A stretch of DNA of 8,586 nucleotides from an uncultured Lachnospiraceae bacterium (GCA_902783205.1 CACZQE010000010.1:1-8586); one strand, 5' to 3'. Numbered from the stretch's first letter, positions 1 to 6,364 are shown. The notes: generated from the sequence alone by a model not told the origin. A program made the numbers and translations.

Positions 1-185
1 ACATATCTCTGTCTGTCAGCTAAAGAATGGTTCATAAACTCTTTCTGAGCTTTTGCGGACGCTTCAATAGCCTCATCCATTGTATCGAAGATACCATAGC
101 CGTAATCTTCACATGAACAGCCGTTTTCCACATCGTTAAGGACTTTTTTAACGACTTTTTCGATTAATGCAACGTCAATATTCAT
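1..185 (-). CDS. pduP: CoA-acylating propionaldehyde dehydrogenase PduP, N-terminal part (cut by window edge)
   Basis: This is the first 61 codons of a gene that runs off the left edge. The reading frame is open throughout. The protein begins with an amphipathic helix (MNIDVALIEKVVKKVLNDV), a cysteine pair (C-S-C-E, residues 23-26), and then GIFDTMDEAIEASAKAQ, which is typical of the start of PduP-type aldehyde dehydrogenases. In this family the enzyme oxidises propionaldehyde (or 3-hydroxypropionaldehyde) with NAD and CoA to the acyl-CoA inside the microcompartment, and the N-terminal helix is the signal for packaging into the shell. The catalytic cysteine and NAD-binding regions lie outside the window, so the call rests on the N-terminus and the neighbours. 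The ATG overlaps the stop of pduO by one base (TAATG), and a good ribosome site lies 9 bases upstream, inside pduO. EutE is the main alternative, but the pdu context favours PduP. Confidence 0.85.
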   Translation of the reverse strand, partial: MNIDVALIEKVVKKVLNDVENGCSCEDYGYGIFDTMDEAIEASAKAQKEFMNHSLADRQRY

Positions 186-1198
186 TATGCCTTTCCTCCT
201 TGCATTTTTTCTAATGCATATGTAGCAACTGCCATATCTTCATCAGCAGTTCCTCCGCTAACTCCGATAGCCCCTATTACCTGGCCATCAGAGAATATCG
301 GATACCCGCCTCCGAAGCAAATAATCCGGCCATCGCCCGAATTATGAAGACTCCACAGGCTCTCACCTGGTTTCGTCACGTCGGCAAGATCAGAAGTAGG
401 ACACTTTAAAGCACAGGCAGTATATGCTTTATCCTGAGAAACCTTAGTACTGATCAGAAGTGTTCCTTCCATACGCTGGAAATATATAAGATTGCCTCCT
501 GCGTCCACTGCTGAGAATGCAACAGGAACACCGATTTCTTTGGCTTTTTCTACCGCGAAGTCAGCCATCTTTTTTACACTTTCCAAAGACATATCCATAA
601 CACATTCCCCATCGTCAGTACCAAGCATCTCTTTTACAATGCTCCTGACCTGTTCTTTCAACTCGTCTACTTCTTTCTGCTGTGCTCTGGCCTCTTCGAT
701 TCTGGCCATTGCAAAACAGGCATCAGACAGACGGTTGATATACTTCTTGAGCTCATCACGAACTTCAATCTGTTTCGCCAACGTTGTTATCTTTCTTTCC
801 GCTCTTCTTACTACAGTGCGTGCAACATGTAGTGTTGCGGAGGAAGGATTAACTCCCGGAACTACGAATTCACGCATGGGACCGACAATCTCAGTGGACT
901 TGTCAATGATATCTTCAAGATACTTGATGTCGTCTTCGCTGATCTTGTCCTTGAGCATTTCCATGCCTTTTTCGTCACTGGCGAATTCGGCTCCGGCCAT
1001 AAACATCCGTTTCTGGATTTTGCTTATGTATTCTCTTATATCCGGTGATTCTGTCTGCGCAAGCGCAACGCCAAGGTTAGAAATAGCCTCGTCGATCGTG
1101 CCGTACACATCCACGTTCAGACTGTCTTTTCCGACTCTGGATCCGCCGAAAAGTCCGGTCGTTCCTTTGTCACCGGTCTTTGTATAGATATTTGCCAT
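185..1198 (-). CDS. pduO: Corrinoid adenosyltransferase PduO with C-terminal GlcG/HbpS-like domain
   Basis: The 337-residue protein has two domains. Residues 1 to about 190 are a PduO-type ATP:cob(I)alamin adenosyltransferase, which moves the adenosyl group of ATP to cob(I)alamin and so supplies the cofactor of the diol dehydratase. Visible marks are the N-terminal YTKTGDKGTTGLFGG segment (residues 5-19), GTIDEA (33-38), the ARTVVRRAER segment (126-135) and NRLSDACFAMAR (155-166). Residues about 200-337 form a GlcG/HbpS-like (DUF336) domain with GGNLIYFQRM (234-243), FGGGYP (295-300) and the GAIGVSGGTADEDMAVA segment (309-325). That domain binds heme in some PduO proteins; its job here is not known. 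The domain order and length match full-length PduO. The gene starts 12 bases after eutN/pduN, with only a weak AAGGGTG ribosome site, and overlaps pduP by one base. Confidence 0.95.
   Translation of the reverse strand: MANIYTKTGDKGTTGLFGGSRVGKDSLNVDVYGTIDEAISNLGVALAQTESPDIREYISKIQKRMFMAGAEFASDEKGMEMLKDKISEDDIKYLEDIIDKSTEIVGPMREFVVPGVNPSSATLHVARTVVRRAERKITTLAKQIEVRDELKKYINRLSDACFAMARIEEARAQQKEVDELKEQVRSIVKEMLGTDDGECVMDMSLESVKKMADFAVEKAKEIGVPVAFSAVDAGGNLIYFQRMEGTLLISTKVSQDKAYTACALKCPTSDLADVTKPGESLWSLHNSGDGRIICFGGGYPIFSDGQVIGAIGVSGGTADEDMAVATYALEKMQGGKA
195..201 (-). promoter_or_regulatory. Ribosome binding site of pduP inside the end of pduO
   Basis: The minus strand reads AAGGAGG, nine bases before the pduP ATG. 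The same bases encode the Gln-Gly-Gly stretch near the PduO C-terminus. With the TAATG stop/start overlap this suggests translational coupling of pduP to pduO. Confidence 0.75.
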
Positions 1199-1210
1199 CG
1201 ACTCACACCC

Positions 1211-1501
1211 TTAGCATTGCGATATTTCTACCGTATCGACAATTCCAACAACGGCTGCGTCCACAGGAATTTCCTTATTTTTACCATCAGGATCTTTCCC
1301 GCCGGCTTTCCGGGCGGAACTGCCTTTTACAATAATAACAGTTTCACCATCTCCGGCTCCAACAGTATCAATGGCAATTTCTGTCTGCTTTTTCGCTGTC
1401 AGGTCCTGGTTGATCTTTTCGATGATCAGGAACTTACAGCCTGTCAGACTCGGTACTTTGATAGTAGAAACTACTGTGCCAATTACTTTACCTAAATACA
1501 T
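1211..1501 (-). CDS. pduN: Microcompartment pentameric vertex protein, EutN/PduN/CcmL family
   Basis: The 96-residue protein is the usual length of this family, whose members form pentamers that close the corners of the polyhedral shell. Recognisable features are the MYLGKVIGTVVST start, KFLIIEKI (23-30), the DTVGAGDGETVIIVKGSSAR block (residues 45-64), which is the family's best conserved stretch, and the PVDAAVVGIVD segment (79-89) near the C-terminus. It is the only pentamer gene seen in the window and lies between the flavoprotein gene and pduO with 12-base gaps. An AGGTGA ribosome site (1506-1511) precedes the ATG. The family is certain. The symbol pduN rather than eutN is chosen from the operon context. 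Confidence 0.95.
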   Translation of the reverse strand: MYLGKVIGTVVSTIKVPSLTGCKFLIIEKINQDLTAKKQTEIAIDTVGAGDGETVIIVKGSSARKAGGKDPDGKNKEIPVDAAVVGIVDTVEISQC

Positions 1502-1513
1502 GTCTTCACCTAC

Positions 1514-2371
1514 TTATTCTGTGACAATCATAATGCCACGTTCATTTGCTGCGTCTTTTGCGAGTCCGGTAATAATAGCATCCTTTCTCACAATGATAGT
1601 TTTGCATCCTGAATATCTGGAAATATCAATCCTGCCGATCACTTTTTTATCGATGAATGCCTGGCCGCTTAAGCTGCCGTCCTCATTCTCGCATCCACAT
1701 GTGTTGGGTCCGTGAACAGGCTTTTCAGGCTCATCTGCAAGTCCCATATCGGGGAACTTGAACCCTTCAGTAAAGACGTCCTCTACTTTGGTAAACAGGT
1801 TCTCCGCAGTGGTCAGCACGATACCATATGTGATAAGGTCTGCCAGGTTGCTTCTCATTTTTGCTTTATAAGCATCGGATACTTTAAAGCCGATCTGCTC
1901 TCTGACCTTATTATCGGGACAACAGCCGTCGATTGCTGCCACAACGGGCTTGCCGGCAGCCATTGCCGAAAAGATCATATTAGTGATCAGGTTGTCATTA
2001 ATGCAATTTGCTGTTTTGGCAGCCGTATTGATCGTAAGAGCAGGAACGATAACAAACTGTGCATCACTTATTATCTGTCTGCCATTAACCGGAGCGCCTT
2101 CAACATAAATGGCATCCGGATCGATATCATCTTTGATACGTTTCTCGGTAAGTACTTCCCCTGCAGCTTTGGAAAGAACAGCTGTCAACTGCCAGCCCTG
2201 TTCCTTTAAAGCCTTTAAAGACTCCACAGCGTCCGTATAACCGATCAGTGCGCCTGTAAAAAGCACTGCGGCTTTTTTATAAGCACTCATGTATCTCAGA
2301 ATGACCTGATCTGAAATATAGTCCACAATGGTTGACATAAGCGCATTTTCAAAATCAATTTTATTCATCAT
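1514..2371 (-). CDS. Flavoprotein-family (HFCD-like) microcompartment-associated protein of unknown function
   Basis: This 285-residue protein has no standard pdu counterpart that I recognise. Residues about 33-200 look like the flavoprotein fold of the PF02441/HFCD type: a first strand and loop AAVLFTGALIGYTDA (34-48), and the P-A-x-x-x-N-T-A-A-K-x-A-N-x-I-x-D-N-L segment (110-128), which in that family lines the FMN site. The decarboxylase motif P-x-M-N is absent; IDGCCPDN (147-154) follows the expected strand instead. A polar linker with C225-G-C227-E follows. The C-terminus (about 258-285) has IIVRKDAIITGLAKDAANERGI, resembling the pattern near the start of EutQ. Residues 5-25 may form an amphipathic helix, possibly for encapsulation. 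The start is one of two adjacent ATGs (2371 or 2368); AGGTGA at 2377-2382 would serve either. It sits 9 bases after eutJ and 12 before pduN. A flavin-dependent redox or cofactor role in or near the compartment is inference. Confidence 0.7.
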   Translation of the reverse strand: MMNKIDFENALMSTIVDYISDQVILRYMSAYKKAAVLFTGALIGYTDAVESLKALKEQGWQLTAVLSKAAGEVLTEKRIKDDIDPDAIYVEGAPVNGRQIISDAQFVIVPALTINTAAKTANCINDNLITNMIFSAMAAGKPVVAAIDGCCPDNKVREQIGFKVSDAYKAKMRSNLADLITYGIVLTTAENLFTKVEDVFTEGFKFPDMGLADEPEKPVHGPNTCGCENEDGSLSGQAFIDKKVIGRIDISRYSGCKTIIVRKDAIITGLAKDAANERGIMIVTE

Positions 2372-2380
2372 TTATGTCAC

Positions 2381-3199
2381 CTATTGTTTAATGCAATTCA
2401 TTGCAATTCCCAGTGGTGTTACCAGTAATGGTTCTTTAGGCTTGAGTGTCTTTACTCCGATCTGCTTTTCGAATACTTCCTCAAAGCGCTTGAAGCTGCA
2501 GGCACCGCCTACTACATAAATGACGTCCACGTCATAACCTTCTATAAAGCGGGCTACAATGGCCGCCATTTTTTCAATTACCGGTTTCACAACCGGAAAT
2601 ACAAGTAATTCCTGTTTGGGATCTTTTTTGATTCTCTCTGCTTCTTCGAAAGAACATCCAAGGCTTCCTGCCAGCACGAGGGACATGTGTGTACCTCCCG
2701 TAGGCTCGTCGGCCGTGAAGATTACTTCTCCGTTTTTCAGGATGCTGATCCCGGTGGTTCCGCCACCTACGTCAACTACCGCACCTTCGGTTATGCCCAG
2801 TACAGATGCTGCCGCAGTCGGCTCATCCACTACATTGATGACATCAAGTCCAACGGACTCGACAACATTTGAGATCACTTTGACATTTCCAGAGATGATT
2901 CCCGGAGGAATTGCTGTGGCCGCTTCGTGAAACTCCACGCCCATCATCTCTTCAAGTTTCGCCTTCATGTTGCGGACTGCTCTGGATGCTCCCATAAAGT
3001 CTACCACAATCCCGTCCCTCACAACTGAGGAGGGATAAGTCGCACCGGCAATCGGAGTATCATTCTCATCAACCACCGATAGAACAATATTTGCGGTTCC
3101 AAGGTCAACTCCCAGTTTCAGGTTCCCCTCATAAGGAAGAAACTCTTCATTCCTGATCAGCTCGGAAAATCCGATTAATATATTGTTATAATCGTTCAT
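2381..3199 (-). CDS. eutJ: EutJ-family actin/Hsp70-fold ATPase (microcompartment chaperone)
   Basis: The 272-residue protein is close to EutJ in length. It carries the ATPase motifs of the actin/Hsp70 superfamily in order: phosphate-1 GVDLGTANIVLSVVD (30-44), the connect segment VVDEPTAAA (123-131), phosphate-2 VVDVGGGTTGIS (141-152) and the adenosine motif YVVGGACSF (228-236). It lacks the substrate-binding domain of true Hsp70. EutJ is an accessory gene of ethanolamine operons, thought but not proven to be a chaperone. Here it sits between two pdu sets, so reactivation or assembly of the dehydratase or a shell component is plausible. It should not be confused with PduG, which is twice as long and present separately. 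AAAGGA (3204-3209) precedes the ATG, and a strong hairpin lies in the 101-base gap upstream. The stop is 9 bases before the flavoprotein start. Confidence 0.9.
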   Translation of the reverse strand: MNDYNNILIGFSELIRNEEFLPYEGNLKLGVDLGTANIVLSVVDENDTPIAGATYPSSVVRDGIVVDFMGASRAVRNMKAKLEEMMGVEFHEAATAIPPGIISGNVKVISNVVESVGLDVINVVDEPTAAASVLGITEGAVVDVGGGTTGISILKNGEVIFTADEPTGGTHMSLVLAGSLGCSFEEAERIKKDPKQELLVFPVVKPVIEKMAAIVARFIEGYDVDVIYVVGGACSFKRFEEVFEKQIGVKTLKPKEPLLVTPLGIAMNCIKQ

Positions 3200-3241
3200 A
3201 TGATCCTTTACTATTTAGATTTCCTCGGCGAAAATCTTATG

Positions 3242-3275
3242 CAGCCGGACAGCTGCCGGAGCAGCTGTCCGGCTG
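3242..3275 (-). promoter_or_regulatory. Strong intercistronic hairpin with UNCG-type tetraloop
   Basis: This is a perfect 15-base-pair inverted repeat (arms 3242-3256 and 3261-3275, arm CAGCCGGACAGCTGC) with a four-base loop. On the transcribed (minus) strand the loop is UCCG closed by C-G, an UNCG-type loop known for unusual stability. It lies 25 bases after the shell gene stop. After the stem the transcript reads CAUAAGAUUUUCGCC, so there is no immediate U-run and it is not a canonical terminator. A smaller inverted repeat (3288-3301) overlaps the last base of the shell gene stop. It could act as an mRNA-stabilising or processing element, or as a partial attenuator. Confidence 0.75.
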
Positions 3276-3300
3276 TCATTATCTTTGATCAGACTTCTGA

Positions 3301-4116
3301 TTATTCGTCAGAACTCTTTTTCTTTTTTGATTTGCTACGTTTCCCTGTTGATGTTTTCTTCTTTGAAGAACCCTCTTTTGCAGGTGCTTTCTTAACCGGT
3401 TCTGCTTCGGCAACAGGTGTTTCCTCTGCCGGAACAGTTTCAGCTACAGGTACTTCAACTGCGGGAGCTTCCTCTACGGGAGCTTCTGCAACAGGTTCTT
3501 CTGCTGCGGGAGCTTCCTCTACGGGAGCTTCTGCAACAGGTTCTTCTGCTGCGGGAGCTTCTGCAGGTGCTTCTGCAACAGGTGTTTCCTCTACGGGAAC
3601 TTCTGCCACAGGAGCTTCCTCTGCAGGTGCTTCCTCTACGGGAGCTTCTACAACAGGTTCTTCTTTAAGATCTTCAACTACAGGCGGTTCAGGTGCTTTT
3701 TCAGTCGGTTCCTCTGCTTTCGGAGCTTCTTTCGGCTTCCAGTTCTTTACCAGGACTGCCGGACGATTTGTAGCTTTGGGACGAACACCTTTTGCCAATG
3801 CGATCTCACCGCCGACGTTCTCGCCATTATAGATCATAATGTCTTTCATTCCGTCTGCGGGACGTGCCATCAGTACGACACTCTTTGTTCCGCTTAATGT
3901 ACCGTTTACTGCTTCCGCAGCGCGCTTGCCGATAGCGATCGCAGATTTAACTGCGCCGACATTACCTTCAACCTTTACAGTACACATGCCGTCGCCCTTG
4001 GTATATTCGTATCCGAGAAGCTTGACATTAGCGCCCTTTACCATTGCGTCTGCCGCATTAACTGCTGCGGCAAGTCCAAAAGTTTCAACGAAACCTACTG
4101 CATTTTTTCCAGCCAC
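3301..4116 (-). CDS. Hexameric (BMC-H) shell protein with long acidic-then-basic C-terminal extension, PduK-like
   Basis: The 271-residue protein starts with one BMC domain (residues about 5-95): NAVGFVETFGLAAAVNAADA, then MVKGANVKLLGYEY, a pore-loop region TKGDGM, and VEGNVGAVKSAI. Such domains form hexameric facets of the shell. After a linker (YNGENVGGEIALAKG and RPAVLVKNWKP) comes an unusual tail. Residues 152-241 consist only of E, A, P, V and T. Residues 242-267 are about half Lys/Arg (13 of 26), and the protein ends SSDE. PduK of enteric bacteria is also a BMC domain plus a Pro/Glu-rich extension, but from memory it ends in a cysteine cluster that is absent here. Start choice: an upstream in-frame GTG at 4122 directly abuts the AAGGAGGT ribosome site, whereas the GTG at 4114-4116 has 6-base spacing, so the latter is preferred. 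The gene follows pduH and precedes a strong hairpin. The function of the tail is unknown. Confidence 0.9.
   Translation of the reverse strand: MAGKNAVGFVETFGLAAAVNAADAMVKGANVKLLGYEYTKGDGMCTVKVEGNVGAVKSAIAIGKRAAEAVNGTLSGTKSVVLMARPADGMKDIMIYNGENVGGEIALAKGVRPKATNRPAVLVKNWKPKEAPKAEEPTEKAPEPPVVEDLKEEPVVEAPVEEAPAEEAPVAEVPVEETPVAEAPAEAPAAEEPVAEAPVEEAPAAEEPVAEAPVEEAPAVEVPVAETVPAEETPVAEAEPVKKAPAKEGSSKKKTSTGKRSKSKKKKSSDE
3461..3561 (-). repeat. 45-base in-frame tandem repeat in the shell protein tail
   Basis: Bases 3461-3505 and 3506-3550 are identical, and the next 11 bases (3551-3561) begin a third copy before diverging. The unit encodes 15 residues of the A-A-E-E-P-V-A-E-A-P-V-E-E-A-P type. Weaker related units extend over about 3394-3663. 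Because 45 is a multiple of three, gain or loss of units keeps the frame. Exact identity suggests a recent duplication. Confidence 0.9.
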
Positions 4117-4122
4117 CTTCAC

Positions 4123-4130
4123 ACCTCCTT
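4123..4130 (-). promoter_or_regulatory. Ribosome binding site that decides the shell protein start
   Basis: The minus strand reads AAGGAGGT, followed at once by GTG AAG GTG. The first GTG has no spacer and is an unlikely start. The second (4114-4116) has a 6-base spacer, normal for initiation. Confidence 0.7.
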
Positions 4131-4150
4131 ACATTTCAGATTTTTCACAG

Positions 4151-4513
4151 TCAGTCGAGGGATTTAAAGGGCATCTTTTTCACGAGCCTTGCCGCATTAG
4201 ATCCCAGGTTGCGATACTGATCTGTCTGATAAATTTTAATTCTGAACAACGGAGCCTCACGTTTGAGTTTCTCATACTGAAGGACGATTCCTTCTTTGCT
4301 GATTCCAACTCCGACTCCGATTCTCGAACTTATACTGGCCTGATAAGCAAGCTCCAGGACATCTGAAATGTTTTTGGGCTGAACATCATAAGGGATTCCT
4401 TCCTCCTCAATGCCCAACAGGACATCCCTGAAGTCAGATTCGGAAAGATGGTCACAGTCAAAATAAACTTTGATTGAAGGTCTGTTTTTCAGACCTGTAT
4501 TTGATCCTTCCAT
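4151..4513 (-). CDS. pduH: Diol dehydratase reactivase small subunit PduH
   Basis: The 120-residue protein is the usual length of PduH/DdrB. With PduG it forms the factor that releases inactivated cobalamin from the dehydratase so that fresh adenosylcobalamin can bind. Visible family features are IKVYFDC (14-20), EEEGIPYDV (36-44), SRIGVGVGIS (63-72) and the C-terminal YRNLGSNAARLVKK (100-113). The EEEG, GIGVGI-like and YRxxGxNAA segments also occur in PduD of this operon, in line with the known structural kinship of the small reactivase subunit and the dehydratase medium subunit, which allows subunit swapping. An AGGAGAT ribosome site (4518-4524) overlaps the end of pduG; the gap is 9 bases, which fits coupled translation. 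Confidence 0.95.
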   Translation of the reverse strand: MEGSNTGLKNRPSIKVYFDCDHLSESDFRDVLLGIEEEGIPYDVQPKNISDVLELAYQASISSRIGVGVGISKEGIVLQYEKLKREAPLFRIKIYQTDQYRNLGSNAARLVKKMPFKSLD

Positions 4514-4522
4514 ATTTATCTC

Positions 4523-6337
4523 CTAATTCTCAGCACAAGACATTGCAAGTCCTGTAGCAACTGCGTTCCGGGGTCCCTCACAACCACGGATATTTCCCCG
4601 GCCAGCTACTATATTGTATTGTGAAAGTGCGTCTGTTACCAAAGTCGGCACTTCGAAATCAAGTGCTGAACCTCCTACTAGCACCACAAAGGCGATATCT
4701 CTGACATTTCCGGTCGGGCTGACCTTCACAAGCGAGCGGATCGCGTTTGTTACAAACACTTTCTTTTTGGCATTTGTCCTCACGACTCTGATCTTTTCCA
4801 TGGAATCCAGGCCTTCAATAGGTACCATGGTTCCGTTATCCTTTACAAGTACGACCTTGGGGAAAAGGTTGGGGTCGAGAGGTTCGTCAAAGAACTGAAC
4901 TGTTCCGTCCTCATGTCTGATATGGAAGAAGCTTTCAACCTTGGCCAGCGGATATTTTTTAATATCCTCTGCCACATCAAAATCTTCTATGCCAAGCTCA
5001 GATTGAATCAGCAATGTGACCATATTGCCTGCGCCCGCAAGATGAACAAGCTTTACTTCGCCTTTACTGTTAATAATAGAAGCGTCTGTAGAGCCTGCGC
5101 CCATATCCACGATGGCAAGCGGAACGTCAGTACCCGGGGTTGTCAGCGCACCCTTTATAGCCATATCAGCTTCAACACCGCCAACATATACAGGTATGCT
5201 TAATCTTTCTGTCAATTCCTCAGCAATCATCTGCATCTGAAGTTTATCTGCCTTTACCATGGCTGCGATACCTACAGCGCTTTCGAGTGTGTACTCGTTG
5301 GCAAGAGCGCCTTTGACCTTTTGCGGTGTATAGGTGTCTACAGCAAGCAGATCCTGTATTTTGATGTCTTTAGGATGCTGGTTTGTAAGATTTGACATGA
5401 CCTGGCGCACTTTTTCAAGCATGCCGCCGGCATTTGTTCCGGGTTCGCCTTTAATATCTTCGATCTCAGGAATGCTTCTTACTGCATCCATCATCTTTTC
5501 GGCTCCCTCGTCAACACCTACGGTAATCTTTCTTTTTGCACCAATAATCTGAATAGACCCTGCCGGAATACGTCTTTCCTTGACATCTCCTTCGGGGGTT
5601 TTGATTACAACCGCGGATCTGTTTCCGATCAGCGCTCTTGCGATCGGTACTACAGACTTTGTATCGTCTGATGAGAGTTTGAACAAGGTTGCAATTCCGT
5701 ATGGATTTGAAAGTACTTCAACAACGCCGCCCATGGGGGCAACCTCGACTGCACATAACATACCCAGCGGTACTTTTTCGATCATTCCAACCTCATCAAC
5801 GATCGGAATCTTCCTGTTCAGACGATTGTTAATCAAAACGCCATCATCTCTCTGGACAATGGCACCTGTGATATGGAGGACTTTTTCATATCTGTTGATA
5901 ATAGAAGCTGCAGTTTCAAAGGGAATACGTGACGGAATAACTACAATCACATCCGTATCTTCTTTGACCTTGTCAAGTCGGTCTATCATCTGAGATATTC
6001 CAACACCAATCCCAATACCGCCAGGGGTATTGGGATTGTGTCCAATCATCGTAGATTCTGTGATAATAGTTTCGGTTATCGTCTCCATGGCAACATCTCC
6101 GATTACCGGAGCCGCCTCATTGACCCGAACCTCATCAAGGTCTTTGGTCTCAAGGCCGATTTTATCCAGAGCATTCTTCAATGATCTGAAAACGCCATGA
6201 ATATTCTGTTTCGTTCCCTTGATTCCGGTGGTATCTGTGATGCCACTGGCAAGGAACGTAACATTTTTTCCATCGATCCTGGCAATTGTACTTTCAGTTG
6301 TAGCATTACCAATATCAACGCCCGCAACTAGTTTCAC
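4523..6337 (-). CDS. pduG: Diol dehydratase reactivase large subunit PduG
   Basis: The 604-residue protein is close to the usual length of about 610 for PduG/DdrA. It is an ATPase of the actin/Hsp70 superfamily that, with PduH, exchanges damaged cofactor on the dehydratase for intact adenosylcobalamin. Motifs seen are the N-terminal AGVDIGNATTE phosphate loop (5-15), GHNPNTPGGIGIGVGIS (99-115), CAVEVAPMGGVVEVLSNPYG (195-214), the second phosphate motif AIVDMGAGSTDASII (408-422), LVGGSALDFEVP (553-564) and GRGNIRGCEGPRNAVATGLA (579-598) at the C-terminus. The start is GTG with GGAGGT (6344-6349) seven bases ahead. It lies 27 bases after pduE, the standard order. Nothing is truncated or missing. 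Confidence 0.97.
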   Translation of the reverse strand: MKLVAGVDIGNATTESTIARIDGKNVTFLASGITDTTGIKGTKQNIHGVFRSLKNALDKIGLETKDLDEVRVNEAAPVIGDVAMETITETIITESTMIGHNPNTPGGIGIGVGISQMIDRLDKVKEDTDVIVVIPSRIPFETAASIINRYEKVLHITGAIVQRDDGVLINNRLNRKIPIVDEVGMIEKVPLGMLCAVEVAPMGGVVEVLSNPYGIATLFKLSSDDTKSVVPIARALIGNRSAVVIKTPEGDVKERRIPAGSIQIIGAKRKITVGVDEGAEKMMDAVRSIPEIEDIKGEPGTNAGGMLEKVRQVMSNLTNQHPKDIKIQDLLAVDTYTPQKVKGALANEYTLESAVGIAAMVKADKLQMQMIAEELTERLSIPVYVGGVEADMAIKGALTTPGTDVPLAIVDMGAGSTDASIINSKGEVKLVHLAGAGNMVTLLIQSELGIEDFDVAEDIKKYPLAKVESFFHIRHEDGTVQFFDEPLDPNLFPKVVLVKDNGTMVPIEGLDSMEKIRVVRTNAKKKVFVTNAIRSLVKVSPTGNVRDIAFVVLVGGSALDFEVPTLVTDALSQYNIVAGRGNIRGCEGPRNAVATGLAMSCAEN

Positions 6338-6364
6338 GATTATACCTCCGTTGATTCAATCAAC

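Noticed and set aside
492..1187. Plus-strand frame opposite pduO
   Set aside because: Composition-driven shadow; pduO on the minus strand has full-length family motifs in both domains.
3242..3275. Hairpin read as a rho-independent terminator
   Set aside because: No U-run follows the stem on the minus strand (CAUAAGAUUUU), and genes of the same pathway continue downstream; on the plus strand there is no gene to terminate.
3394..3663. CRISPR array or satellite-type noncoding repeat
   Set aside because: The repeats are in frame with a shell protein, have no unique spacers, and encode a consistent E/A/P/V pattern.
3200..3832. Long plus-strand frames opposite the shell protein gene, with repetitive Ala/Ser/Thr/Gly or Leu/Arg/Glu content
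   Set aside because: They are antisense reflections of the repeat-rich tail, show no recognisable domain, and the minus strand holds a clear BMC protein.
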